A stretch of 59,308 bases of DNA from JBAYJT01 sp041664965. Its GTDB lineage: Bacteria; Pseudomonadota; Gammaproteobacteria; UBA9339. The translations under genes were made by a program, and so were the position numbers. The stretch covers positions 1 to 59,308 of the forward strand of contig JBAYJT010000003.1 of assembly GCA_041664965.1 (NCBI GenBank). The letters are read 5' to 3'. Below, piece after piece: positions 6,546-14,795 of the stretch. Numbering within the stretch: position 1 is the stretch's first letter; every line of letters begins with the position of its first letter. The notes under the pieces were generated by a model, which saw only the letters and a list, made by a program, of their open reading frames with translations, was not told the origin of the DNA and ran no database searches.

Positions 6546-8975
6546 GTGTCATCTTCTGTCCCTTCTGCTTTTTTCTGTGGGTCGAATGAGCCCCCTTCCC
6601 AATTTTTAGAGGAAGAACCGGTTATATCGAACGCATCACCTACAGCAACCCCGCCCCCAGTTGAAACGCCGCCTGCATCTATCGGTGGACCTTCTGCTCC
6701 ATCCGCTCAGCCTACTGCTAGCGTTACTGATATTTCTGTGGGAGACCTTGATTTTGATGAATGTAAATCGGAAGGTGTAGTTGATCCTTCTTCTACCGAT
6801 GTTGTCGGTTCTGATGAAAAAGATGATGCTATAGAATCACGTCCTTCGCCGGGGTTTGGTAATGTTGTTTTATACAAAGGGGGACATTACAAAGGAATGC
6901 CAGTGTCCATAAAAGCATTCCCATCGTCATGCGGTGTCGCACAAAGTGAGATAGAAAAAGAAGTGTTAATTATGTCGCAGCTAACTGGACATCCTAACAT
7001 CCTGCCTTTTTACGGCAAATTTGAAGATCCAACCAGTTGTATTAATTTAGTTATGGGGGATATGCAGGATAATTTACTCTCAGATCTGCTTGCGGATACT
7101 TCAAAGCGAATAGTCTGGTCCTTACGCTATAAATTTATGACTGATATTGCTACTGCGGTTAAACACTTGCATACACATGGCATATTGCACTGTGATATTA
7201 GAAGCCATAACTGTTTTCTTAACACGAAAAACGAATTGCAGCTTGGAAACTTTGGCTTATCTTGCTTTATGGTGAAAAAGAACGTTGCAGCATTTGGAGC
7301 TGTAGCTTGGAGAGCGCCGGAACTTTTGTCTGATCCGTCTGCTTTTTCCTTCGCTAGTGATATCTATGCGCTTGGTATGCTTTTTTACGAAATAGCAACA
7401 AGGAGCGAGCCATTAATTTTACGAGGCGATTATCCGGATTTGAGCTCAAAGAAGATTCCATCTGGTCTTAAAGTATTAATTGAGAAGTGTTGGAATAAAA
7501 ATCCGGGCACAAGGCCTAGAATTTCGGATATAGAAAGCGCTTTAAAGCAATTTGCTGAGGAAGAAATGAACCTTATTGTTGTGTCGGCTCGTGAAGTTAG
7601 CTTATTGGGAAAAGACAAGATTATAGAGCCACATATAGACGATAGAAGGGAAATAGCGAAGCAAGCAGGTATTTTATCGAGCGTTGCAAGTTGTCCTAAT
7701 ATTCGCGGAATATCTAGTGTGTATTTGGGGGGTGATTATGCGGGTTGTGTTATGGAAGACGTTCAGCCATATACCCTACTAACTATTTTAGAGGATAAAC
7801 CCGAAGTTTTGTCATGGGAGCGACGTTTTAATATAGCGCTCGATGTTCTAAATGCTATTGAATTCCTATTCGCACGTAAGATTGCGCCGGTCGATGTAAC
7901 AAGTCGGAACGTTTTTTTCGATATGGCAAATAAAGTTAAATTAGGAAACCTAGTTTTTACCAACGATCTGGCTGTTTCTATTAGTTCTTTTGCTAAGCTA
8001 TTAGATGAGCTAAAAAGTAAATTTAAGCTGTTAGTGCATGAAGTTAGTGGTTGTTCTCGAGAACTAGAAAAATTAATTGGAGCTTGTGAGGAAAACAGGA
8101 TTTCCATAGAAAACATAAAACAGAAATTAACGTCGTTCCTTAACGAAGAAATACAAACCCCTCCGATTTTATCTGCTATGTGTCCAAATATTTCGGTGAC
8201 GGAAATTGCGTGTATTGCAAAGCTTGGGCAGGGGAGCTTTGCAGCCGTATATAAGGGAACATACGGTAGCAAGGAAGTGGCTATCAAAAAAGTACCGTGG
8301 CCATCAGCTAAAAGGCGGCGAGAAATGATGCAGGAAGCGAATAACATGTGCCTGGTGCGCGAACATCCTAACATTGTCAATATTGTTGGTGTTTCTCAAA
8401 ATACAGATTGCTTTTATTTAGTGATGGAGATTATGAATGGTGGAAAACTTAGCGATTTTCTAACTGATCCTCAAGCACCAAAGCTTCTGTCGATACGTTT
8501 GAAAATTGCATTTGATATAGCAAAAGCTGTTCAGTATATGCATAGCAAGGGTGTGTTGCATTGTGATATTAAGGTTGAAAATATTTTACTTAAGTTGGAA
8601 AACTCAGAGTATACGGCAAAACTAGCGGATTTTGGTTTGTCTATTTCACCTGGCCAAGTAAATGAACATGAGAAGGTCGCGAATAAAGGGATTGCGCCGG
8701 AAATTTTGGTTAATGGAATTATTTATGGAGTTATTGATCCAGCTGCACTTTCGCCCGCTGCAGACATATACGCTTTAGGTGGAGTTTTTCATGCTATGTT
8801 TTCACAATATGTTGAAAAAGATCTGGTGAGATTTTTTGCAACATGTCAGGCTAAAAATCCTTTGGAGCGTCCTACGGCTGCTGAGATAGTTATAGCTTTG
8901 CAGAAGTTTTTAGAAAAAGCTCTGGAAGAAGAACATACGAGTACTTCTACGTGTACTCCAACTCTATCCAAATAG
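6546..8975 (+). CDS. three-domain eukaryotic-like protein kinase, candidate effector
   Basis: This is an 809-aa protein. Residues 1-100 are Pro/Ser/Thr-rich and disordered. Kinase-like domain 1 (about 103-338) has the catalytic loop HCDIRSHN (Asp217), but NFG at 235-237 instead of DFG. Domain 2 (about 339-535) is short and degenerate: no glycine loop, PVD in place of HRD (Asp450), and GNL for DFG. Domain 3 (about 555-795) is intact, with GQGSFAAVYKG from 561, VAIKK, HCDIKVEN (Asp674), DFG at 695-697, and an APE motif. It resembles tyrosine-kinase-like eukaryotic kinases more than bacterial PknB types. GTG 6546 is chosen over TTG 6519 because CTGAGG sits 5 bp before it. It ends abutting mnmG tail to tail. 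Secretion into a host is inferred. Confidence 0.88.
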   Translation: MSSSVPSAFFCGSNEPPSQFLEEEPVISNASPTATPPPVETPPASIGGPSAPSAQPTASVTDISVGDLDFDECKSEGVVDPSSTDVVGSDEKDDAIESRPSPGFGNVVLYKGGHYKGMPVSIKAFPSSCGVAQSEIEKEVLIMSQLTGHPNILPFYGKFEDPTSCINLVMGDMQDNLLSDLLADTSKRIVWSLRYKFMTDIATAVKHLHTHGILHCDIRSHNCFLNTKNELQLGNFGLSCFMVKKNVAAFGAVAWRAPELLSDPSAFSFASDIYALGMLFYEIATRSEPLILRGDYPDLSSKKIPSGLKVLIEKCWNKNPGTRPRISDIESALKQFAEEEMNLIVVSAREVSLLGKDKIIEPHIDDRREIAKQAGILSSVASCPNIRGISSVYLGGDYAGCVMEDVQPYTLLTILEDKPEVLSWERRFNIALDVLNAIEFLFARKIAPVDVTSRNVFFDMANKVKLGNLVFTNDLAVSISSFAKLLDELKSKFKLLVHEVSGCSRELEKLIGACEENRISIENIKQKLTSFLNEEIQTPPILSAMCPNISVTEIACIAKLGQGSFAAVYKGTYGSKEVAIKKVPWPSAKRRREMMQEANNMCLVREHPNIVNIVGVSQNTDCFYLVMEIMNGGKLSDFLTDPQAPKLLSIRLKIAFDIAKAVQYMHSKGVLHCDIKVENILLKLENSEYTAKLADFGLSISPGQVNEHEKVANKGIAPEILVNGIIYGVIDPAALSPAADIYALGGVFHAMFSQYVEKDLVRFFATCQAKNPLERPTAAEIVIALQKFLEKALEEEHTSTSTCTPTLSK

Positions 8976-10856
8976 TTAAATCTTTTTTTTCTTTAAATAT
9001 ATCAAAAGCAGAGAGACAGCAGCAGGCGTGAGGCCTGGGATGCGACGAGCTTGTCCTATAGTTGTGGGGCGAACAGCTTCTAGTTTTTGCCGAGATTCAT
9101 TGGAAAGTCCTGTGATGGCTTTATAATCTAGATTTTCTGGAAGAGACGTTTCTTCGTTACGCAGTTGTTTTTCGATTTCATCGCTTTGTTGTTTTATATA
9201 GCCAGCGTATTTTATTTCTATTTCTAATTGATTCGAGATGTGATTTTCTAAGTCGCCAGATTCCATTACTTCTTCAATAATTAAAGAAGCGTAAGTTACA
9301 TCCGGGCGGCGCAGCAAATCTAGTATGGATGAATCATTTTCCAAATTTTTTCCGATAATTTTAGCTAGATTTTCGCCAGCTTTACTTTTTGGTTTGATAG
9401 TTAATTTTTGTAGGCGCTTATATTCTGCTTCTAAGCGAGATTTTTTTGTTGTAAAGACATGCCATCTTTCTTTGTCAATTAATCCTAATTTGTAACCAGT
9501 TTCCGTAAGGCGCATATCAGCATTGTCTTCGCGCAGCAGTAAGCGATATTCAGCGCGGCTAGTAAACATGCGATAAGGCTCGTTAGTACCGCGTGTGATT
9601 AAATCGTCAATCATAACACCCATATAGCTTTCAAAGCGGCGTGGGCAATAGGGTTCTTTATCATCAACTTGTAAAGAAGCGTTAAGGCCGGCGATTAAAC
9701 CTTGTGCAGCGGCTTCTTCGTAACCTGTTGTGCCATTGATTTGACCAGCAAAAAATAAGCCAGCAATAGCTTTAGTTTCAAGACTAGGTTTTAAATCGCG
9801 TGGGTCAAAAAAATCGTATTCTATAGCATAGCCAGGTTTTAAAAGCTCTGCTTTCTCTAGGCCTGGAATGCTTCGTACAAATTCGATTTGAGTTTCAAGA
9901 GGTAAGCTAGTTGAAATGCCGTTTGGGTAAATTTCTTCTGAAAGTAAACCTTCTGGTTCTAAGAAGATTTGATGTGAGATTTTATCGGCAAAGCGCACGA
10001 TTTTATCTTCGATAGAAGGGCAATAGCGTGGTCCTGTGCCTTGAATTATTCCCGTGTAAAGAGGCGATTTATCTAGATTTTCACGAATTATGGCATGAGT
10101 ATTTGCATTAGTATGCGCTATGTAGCAAGAGATTTGTTCGGGGTGGTCTTCCACTTTACCTAAAAAAGAAAACACTGGCGTTGGTTCATCGCCTTTTTGT
10201 TCAGTAAGAATGCTAAAATCAATGCTATCTTTTGCTATGCGTGGTGGAGTGCCAGTCTTTAGGCGGTTTACACGTAGTCCCAAAGACCTTAAAAATTTGG
10301 CCAAGGCAATAGAGGCTGGGTCGTTGGCTCTGCCTCCCGAATGGCTTTCAAGGCCAATATGAATTTTACCATTTAAAAAAGTTCCGACAGCGAGAACAAC
10401 AGTCTTGGCATATATATTGCTTCCGGAATGCGTTACCACGCCCGTAACGCGGTTGTTCTCAATAATTAATTTATCTACGGTTTCTTGTAAAATAGTTAGA
10501 TTTTTTTCTTGGCTTAAAATAGAGCGAATAGCTTCTTTGTACAAAACTCGATCGACTTGTGCGCGCGTAGCGCGTACTGCTGGGCCTTTGCTAGCGTTTA
10601 ATATACGAAAGTGAATACCGGCCTTATCTGTTGCTTTGGCCATGGCGCCGCCAAGAGCGTCGATTTCCTTCACCAAATGACCTTTACCGATACCGCCTAT
10701 GGAGGGATTGCACGACATCTCGCCAATTTTGTCGATGTTGTGCGTAATCATTAAAGTTTTACTGCCGCGCCGCGCAGCCGCTAGGCTAGCTTCTATTCCA
10801 GCATGGCCGCCGCCGATTACTACTACGTCATATGAGTGGGTATTGTCTTTGAACAT
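8976..10856 (-). CDS. mnmG: tRNA uridine-5-carboxymethylaminomethyl modification enzyme MnmG
   Basis: MnmG (GidA) is the FAD-binding partner of MnmE in forming the cmnm5 group at wobble U34. The 626-aa protein has the N-terminal dinucleotide fold (VVIGGGHAGIEASLAAARRG), the family signature SCNPSIGGIGKGHLVKEIDA, GTGPRYCPSIEDKIVRF, and the helical C-terminus ending in TPAAVSLLLIYLKKK. It is full length. Its partner mnmE is 32 kb away rather than in the usual neighbourhood. Its stop codon is directly next to the stop of the convergent kinase gene. No strong ribosome site precedes the ATG. Confidence 0.97.
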   Translation of the reverse strand: MFKDNTHSYDVVVIGGGHAGIEASLAAARRGSKTLMITHNIDKIGEMSCNPSIGGIGKGHLVKEIDALGGAMAKATDKAGIHFRILNASKGPAVRATRAQVDRVLYKEAIRSILSQEKNLTILQETVDKLIIENNRVTGVVTHSGSNIYAKTVVLAVGTFLNGKIHIGLESHSGGRANDPASIALAKFLRSLGLRVNRLKTGTPPRIAKDSIDFSILTEQKGDEPTPVFSFLGKVEDHPEQISCYIAHTNANTHAIIRENLDKSPLYTGIIQGTGPRYCPSIEDKIVRFADKISHQIFLEPEGLLSEEIYPNGISTSLPLETQIEFVRSIPGLEKAELLKPGYAIEYDFFDPRDLKPSLETKAIAGLFFAGQINGTTGYEEAAAQGLIAGLNASLQVDDKEPYCPRRFESYMGVMIDDLITRGTNEPYRMFTSRAEYRLLLREDNADMRLTETGYKLGLIDKERWHVFTTKKSRLEAEYKRLQKLTIKPKSKAGENLAKIIGKNLENDSSILDLLRRPDVTYASLIIEEVMESGDLENHISNQLEIEIKYAGYIKQQSDEIEKQLRNEETSLPENLDYKAITGLSNESRQKLEAVRPTTIGQARRIPGLTPAAVSLLLIYLKKKKI

Positions 10857-10895
10857 ATATGCAATATAGATTAAATCGCTTTTGATTTAAAGTCC

Positions 10896-10924
10896 TTGAC
10901 GATTGGGCGGACAAACGTTTTAAT
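10896..10924 (+). promoter_or_regulatory. tRNA-Phe promoter
   Basis: TTGACG (10896-10901) and TTTAAT (10919-10924) are separated by 17 bp, 14 bp before the mature tRNA start. Confidence 0.7.
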
Positions 10925-10938
10925 AGCGCATCTACTTT

Positions 10939-11014
<76 letters not shown>

Positions 11015-11023
11015 GTTCTTCTG

Positions 11024-11073
11024 AAAAAATATGTCCACGTGTTTTCCTTTAAAATCAACGAGATATGTTTTTC
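11024..11073 (+). repeat. ~50-bp core repeat, copy C
   Basis: Reads AAAAAATATGTCCACGTG, then TTTTCCTTTAAAATCAACGA and GATATG. A diverged copy of the core consensus, 10 bp after tRNA-Phe, without AT arms. Confidence 0.75.
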
Positions 11074-11114
11074 TTTTTAAAATAGTCTTAAAGTTTGATA
11101 TACCACTTTGTTTA

Positions 11115-11120
11115 TATAAT
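11115..11120 (+). promoter_or_regulatory. -10 box of the TPR gene
   Basis: TATAAT lies 51 bp before ATG 11172. No well-spaced -35 is visible (TTGATA is only 14 bp away). Confidence 0.4.
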
Positions 11121-11171
11121 AGCCTGAGTTAGAATTTTAACTTATTGATTTAAATAGTTAATAGGTGAGAA

Positions 11172-11798
11172 ATGTATAAAACCAGGCAAGAATTCTATCA
11201 AGCATTACAATCATGCTTTCTTAACAAGGCTGACAAACCGAAAGAAATGCGCGAGTTTTGTCTAAACATGGAAGTTAAGTATAGCTCAAGGAGGATAAAT
11301 AATTCTGATGAAAATTGTTTACTCGGATGCTCTTTGTTCGTTTTGGGAAAGTACGAGCGGGCAATATATATCTTAAAAATGGTAATGGAAGATTCGAAAT
11401 CATTAGATTATCTTTCATTATCATTAGCTATTCTTTGTTTGGGAAAAGCTTTATTGGAAACTCGTGAATATGAAGGCGCACTCGTCTACTTTTCACATTT
11501 ACTGCAATACCCTCCAGAATATAAAATAATAGCTTATGAATATTGCGGAGAGGCTTCGCTTGCTTTGAGGGCTTATAAAGAAGCTGAAGAATATTTTACA
11601 AAACTTGTGAACGCGAAGCCGGATGATGAAGGAGCTAAATCTCATCTTGCGGTGGCAACAAAGCTGAAGATAACTATGCCGCAGCAAAGCATAAGTACCC
11701 CTATTTCAAGCAGCATTACAACTTTCAGTCCAAATGCATTTAGCCAGAGCTCTACAGTGGTGGTAAATAAGACAACAGTGCTGCGATTGTCGAACTAG
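11172..11798 (+). CDS. TPR-repeat protein of unknown function
   Basis: The 208-aa protein has about three tetratricopeptide-like helical pairs between residues 50 and 165: LLGCSLFVLGKYERAIYILK, LGKALLETREYEGALVYFSH and CGEASLALRAYKEAEEYFTK. A Ser/Thr-rich tail of about 40 residues (PQQSISTPISSSITTFS) resembles the low-complexity ends of the effector-like proteins in this window. There is no signal peptide. ATG 11172 is preceded by AGGTGAG. The TPR units suggest protein binding; the partner is unknown. The neighbours (tRNA-Phe and convergent recO) give no functional hint. Confidence 0.75.
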   Translation: MYKTRQEFYQALQSCFLNKADKPKEMREFCLNMEVKYSSRRINNSDENCLLGCSLFVLGKYERAIYILKMVMEDSKSLDYLSLSLAILCLGKALLETREYEGALVYFSHLLQYPPEYKIIAYEYCGEASLALRAYKEAEEYFTKLVNAKPDDEGAKSHLAVATKLKITMPQQSISTPISSSITTFSPNAFSQSSTVVVNKTTVLRLSN

Positions 11799-11857
11799 GA
11801 AGTTTGGGGTAGGTTGGGTTGAGCGCGAGGCGAAGCCGAGAGCGAACCCAACAAATT

Positions 11858-12550
11858 CTATAACAACTCTCGACTAATCAGTTTCCTACCTAAAACCGCT
11901 TGCAGCATGGTTTTTAAGAGACGTTCGGCGGCTTCTAGGTCAATTGGGGAGGATAGACTTTCGTTGTGGAGGGCAAGAAGATTTTGGCCAGAAAAGATTT
12001 TTTCGGAAGGAGTTAGATTAGGCGCTTTTTGTAGACCAATACCGAACTCAAAATAATAGTTTTCTTCGCTATTTATTTCATAGCCATCTTTGGTTTCAGT
12101 AAGATGCAATCCATAGCCAATTTCGGAAAGTAATTTTTTTTCGAAGAGGCGCAAAGTAGCGCGATTGGAGCTGTTTTCTTCTAAGTTTTTGAGTGTATTT
12201 TGATAGGTGGAAAATAATTCTGGGTAAGATGTATGGCGCTCCAGAAGGCGAACTAGTAATTCATTTAAATACAGCCCGCTCATTAAAGCTTTGTCGGTGA
12301 GCTGATATTGTAAGCTGCTAATTTCTGCTTGGCTCACACAAGGCAAATCAGTTTTGCCAGCCCAAGATAAAGCAAGGGGAGTGAAGGGTAGAAGCAACGA
12401 TCGAAGGGGCGATTTTTTACTACGTGCCCCGCGTGCTAAAAGCGAAATGTGGCCATGGTTTTGGGTAAAAGCGCTAACAAGAAAGCTTGTGTCGCGAAAC
12501 GGTTTGGTGTGTAAAATAAAAGCTGGTTCTTGTTGGATGCGTTTGGTCAT
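11858..12550 (-). CDS. recO: DNA repair protein RecO
   Basis: RecO works with RecR and RecF to load RecA on SSB-coated gaps. The 230-aa protein has the N-terminal OB fold (EPAFILHTKPFRDTSFLVSA, then GHISLLARGARSKKS, LLPFTPLALSWAG) and the helical C-terminal domain (YLNELLVRLLERHTSYPELF, then RLFEKKLLSEIGYGLHL). The zinc-finger cysteines found in some RecO proteins are absent, as in E. coli. ATG 12550 fits the family start; the frame extends to a TTG at 12589, which would add 13 atypical residues. Neither has a clear ribosome site. It is not in the usual era-recO-pdxJ order. Confidence 0.93.
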   Translation of the reverse strand: MTKRIQQEPAFILHTKPFRDTSFLVSAFTQNHGHISLLARGARSKKSPLRSLLLPFTPLALSWAGKTDLPCVSQAEISSLQYQLTDKALMSGLYLNELLVRLLERHTSYPELFSTYQNTLKNLEENSSNRATLRLFEKKLLSEIGYGLHLTETKDGYEINSEENYYFEFGIGLQKAPNLTPSEKIFSGQNLLALHNESLSSPIDLEAAERLLKTMLQAVLGRKLISRELL

Positions 12551-12598
12551 ATTGACTTGGATTTGACAGGTTTTAGAAGCAGTTGTCAATTAAAATGT

Positions 12599-12650
12599 AA
12601 AAAACATGTCTACGGGTTTTCTTTATAAATCAATAAGTTATATTTTGAAG
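12599..12650 (+). repeat. ~50-bp core repeat, copy D
   Basis: One of the most complete copies: AAAAACATGTCTACGGGTTT, then TCTTTATAAATCAATAAG and TTATATTTTGAAG. No AT arms. It lies between divergent recO and the RRM gene. Confidence 0.85.
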
Positions 12651-12860
12651 CTGGGGTCTTGCTTCCTGGGAACAAAGAGGGGTCCGAAAGGGATGGCCTA
12701 AAGTGGAAAAATCTGTTATTCTACCGGCCAGGGTCTAAGTAATTAGACTGTTTTGGTAATGTAAATCTTATCTTTCAGGTTTGCCTATCTTTTGCGGATA
12801 GTTTATTTGAGGTTAACGATTTTACTGTTTTTTTTAATTTAATTTCAGAGGAACTATCTG
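12651..12860 (+). other. long leader region of the RRM gene
   Basis: About 210 bp contain no gene. It is richer in GC than the neighbouring spacers and has short self-complementary stretches (TGGCC/GGCCA at about 12693 and 12733; CTATC/GATAG at about 12785-12801). Genes for small RRM and cold-shock proteins often have a structured leader, so a regulatory 5' UTR is possible. No known riboswitch is recognised. Confidence 0.3.
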
Positions 12861-13199
12861 ATGAGTAAAATTTACGTAGGCAACTTGCCTTTTACAACTG
12901 TTGACGCAGAATTGACTGAACTATTTGGTCAGTTTGGCCCAATTAAAGAACTAGCTTTGATCAAAGATCGTTATACCGGTAATTTCAAAGGTTTTGGTTT
13001 TATCACTTATGAAACGCAGCAAGCTGCTGAAGCTGCTCTTTCAATGGATGGCCAGAACTATGGTGGACGCCCAATGAAAGTCAGCATCGCCAGAGAAGGC
13101 GAGGCTCGCACAGGTGGTGGCGGAAGACGTCAAGGCGGTTTTCGTGATCGCAAATTTGGCGGAGACCGTGGTGATCGCGGTGGCGACAGACGCTATTAA
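12861..13199 (+). CDS. glycine-rich RNA-binding protein with one RRM
   Basis: The 112-aa protein is one RRM (residues 1-78) plus a Gly/Arg/Asp-rich tail. RNP2 is IYVGNLPF at 3-10 and RNP1 is KGFGFITY at about 42-49. The tail holds RGG-like units (GGGGRRQGG, then GGDRGDRGGDRRY). Single-RRM proteins of this form occur in cyanobacteria and some proteobacteria and are often cold-induced RNA chaperones, an inferred role here. The start follows CAGAGGAACTATCTG. A Rho-independent terminator follows, so it is a single-gene unit with a long leader. Confidence 0.92.
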   Translation: MSKIYVGNLPFTTVDAELTELFGQFGPIKELALIKDRYTGNFKGFGFITYETQQAAEAALSMDGQNYGGRPMKVSIAREGEARTGGGGRRQGGFRDRKFGGDRGDRGGDRRY

Positions 13200-13221
13200 T
13201 CTGCATTTAGCATTTGCTAAG

Positions 13222-13259
13222 AAAAAAAGCCCCAAAGATTTCTGCGGGGCTTTTCTTTG
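13222..13259 (+). terminator. Rho-independent terminator of the RRM gene
   Basis: AAAAGCCCC and GGGGCTTTT (about 13225-13254) form the stem around AAAGATTTCTGC, followed by TCTTTG. Confidence 0.85.
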
Positions 13260-13282
13260 TCTGAGATTTGAGAGAGGCTGTT

Positions 13283-14584
13283 ATGAGTAGATTTTTTGGT
13301 TTAATAGGCATTTTAGTAATTCTTGGCATAGCCTATGCTATGTCGAATAATCGCAAGGCCATTAGTTTACGCATAGTTGGGATGGGATTATTGTTGCAGT
13401 GGGGACTTGCTCTTTTTATTCTGAAGTTTCCTTTGGGCAAAGAAATATTTCACTTTCTTGGTCAGCTAATTTCCAAATTGCTTAGTTTTTCTAACAAAGG
13501 TGCTGAATTTGTTTTCGGAGTGTTGGCAGTTCCTAGTACCGTTGAAAAAGTTTTTGGCGCTGGTACAGGTTTTATTTTCGCTTTCAGTGTAGTTCCAACA
13601 ATAATATTTGTTTGTGCGGTTGTGGGAATTTTGTATCACTTAGGTGTTATGCAAAAAGTAGTTGCGGCAATGGGAAGAATATTTGCCAAACTAATGAATG
13701 TGAGCGGTGCGGAAGCTTTGTCCAATGCTGCTAGCGTTTTTATTGGTCAGGTTGAAGCACAAATTATGATACAACCTTATATTGCTGGCATGACTATGTC
13801 AGAACTTTTAGCATCTATGGCTGGCAGCATGGCTTGTATAGCCGGTGGTATTATGGCGGTTTACATCGCTTTAGGGATTCAGGCAGAATATCTTTTAGCC
13901 GCAAGTCTTATGGCTATTCCAGGTGCGTTTGTTATTTCTAAAATTGTTTGGCCAGAAACCCACGAGCCGCAAACTCGTGGTGCTGTTAAAATAGAAGTTA
14001 CCAAAAAAGATACAAATTTAATCGACGCTACAGCGCATGGTTGTATAAGTGGCGTTAAAGTCGCTGGAAATGTTATAGCAATGTTAATTGGTTTTTTGGC
14101 TGTTCTTGCCATGTGCGATTGGTTTATTGGAAAAATTGGTCTTTGGTTAGCTTGGACTGGAGTAGATTTATCTACAATAGGATTAAATTTAAAATCTTTA
14201 AGCTTGGGCTCGCTTCTAGGTGTGATTTTCGCGCCTATGGCGTATGTAATGGGTGTGCCGAGTCATGATATTTTAAGCGTTGGCAGTTTAATGGGAACTA
14301 AGTTTGTCTTGAATGAATTTGTCGCCTATCTGCAATTATCTGGCATAATTCACTCACACGTTCACCACGCAGTTACGACGCTCGCACCAAAATCTATTAC
14401 TATCGTAACTTTCGCTCTTTGTGGATTTGCTAACTTTAGTTCTGTGGCTATGCAAATCGGCGGTATTGGCGCTCTTGCTCCATCGCGTAAACATGATCTT
14501 GCCAAACTCGGAATGAAGGCTCTACTCTGTGGAACGTTCGCTTCTTACATGTCGGCGACTATTGCGGGGATAATACTCGGATAA
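13283..14584 (+). CDS. nupC: NupC-family nucleoside transporter
   Basis: This 433-aa inner-membrane protein belongs to the concentrative nucleoside transporter family. It shows GAEFVFGVLAVPSTVEKVFG, FSVVPTIIFVCAVVGILYHL, the EAQIMIQPYI region and MTMSELLASMAGSMACIAGG, then NEFVAYLQLS and ALCGFANFSSVAMQIGGIGA, which line the substrate site. The two conserved Glu/Asn motifs (GQVEA and NEFVAY) are present. ATG 13283 has GAGAGG 6 bp before it; the frame opens at TTG 13268. Uptake of nucleosides fits a host-dependent lifestyle, and upp at the window end could serve the same salvage. Confidence 0.93.
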   Translation: MSRFFGLIGILVILGIAYAMSNNRKAISLRIVGMGLLLQWGLALFILKFPLGKEIFHFLGQLISKLLSFSNKGAEFVFGVLAVPSTVEKVFGAGTGFIFAFSVVPTIIFVCAVVGILYHLGVMQKVVAAMGRIFAKLMNVSGAEALSNAASVFIGQVEAQIMIQPYIAGMTMSELLASMAGSMACIAGGIMAVYIALGIQAEYLLAASLMAIPGAFVISKIVWPETHEPQTRGAVKIEVTKKDTNLIDATAHGCISGVKVAGNVIAMLIGFLAVLAMCDWFIGKIGLWLAWTGVDLSTIGLNLKSLSLGSLLGVIFAPMAYVMGVPSHDILSVGSLMGTKFVLNEFVAYLQLSGIIHSHVHHAVTTLAPKSITIVTFALCGFANFSSVAMQIGGIGALAPSRKHDLAKLGMKALLCGTFASYMSATIAGIILG

Positions 14585-14660
14585 CAACTTAATTTGACAA
14601 AACCAGCTTAACCCAATATGATTGGGCGCTTTCTAATATAATTTGACTTAAAATAAGACT

Positions 14661-14795
14661 ATGAAAAGAACATACCAACCAAGTAAAATCAAACGCGTTC
14701 GCGTACACGGCTTTCGTGCTCGTATGGCTACGAAGGGCGGTAGAATTGTTTTAAATCGCAGACGTGCTAAGGGTAGAAAAAAACTCTGTGTCTAA
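14661..14795 (+). CDS. rpmH: 50S ribosomal protein L34
   Basis: 44 residues, beginning MKRTYQPSKIKRVRVHGF and continuing RARMATKGGRIVLNRRRAKG to end KLCV. This is a complete, typical L34. Its stop is immediately followed by the rnpA ATG, with no gap. dnaA and an origin, often found next to rpmH, are absent: nupC lies upstream. A short hairpin (CCCAAT/ATTGGG at about 14612-14626) and TATAAT (14637-14642) precede it. Confidence 0.98.
   Translation: MKRTYQPSKIKRVRVHGFRARMATKGGRIVLNRRRAKGRKKLCV

Noticed and set aside
7763..8380. 205-codon antisense frame inside the tri-kinase gene
   Set aside because: Opposite strand of a clear kinase coding region; no family resemblance.
14585..14660. Possible oriC next to rpmH
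   Set aside because: No dnaA gene, no cluster of TTATCCACA boxes and no long AT-rich unwinding region; only a short hairpin and -10 box.
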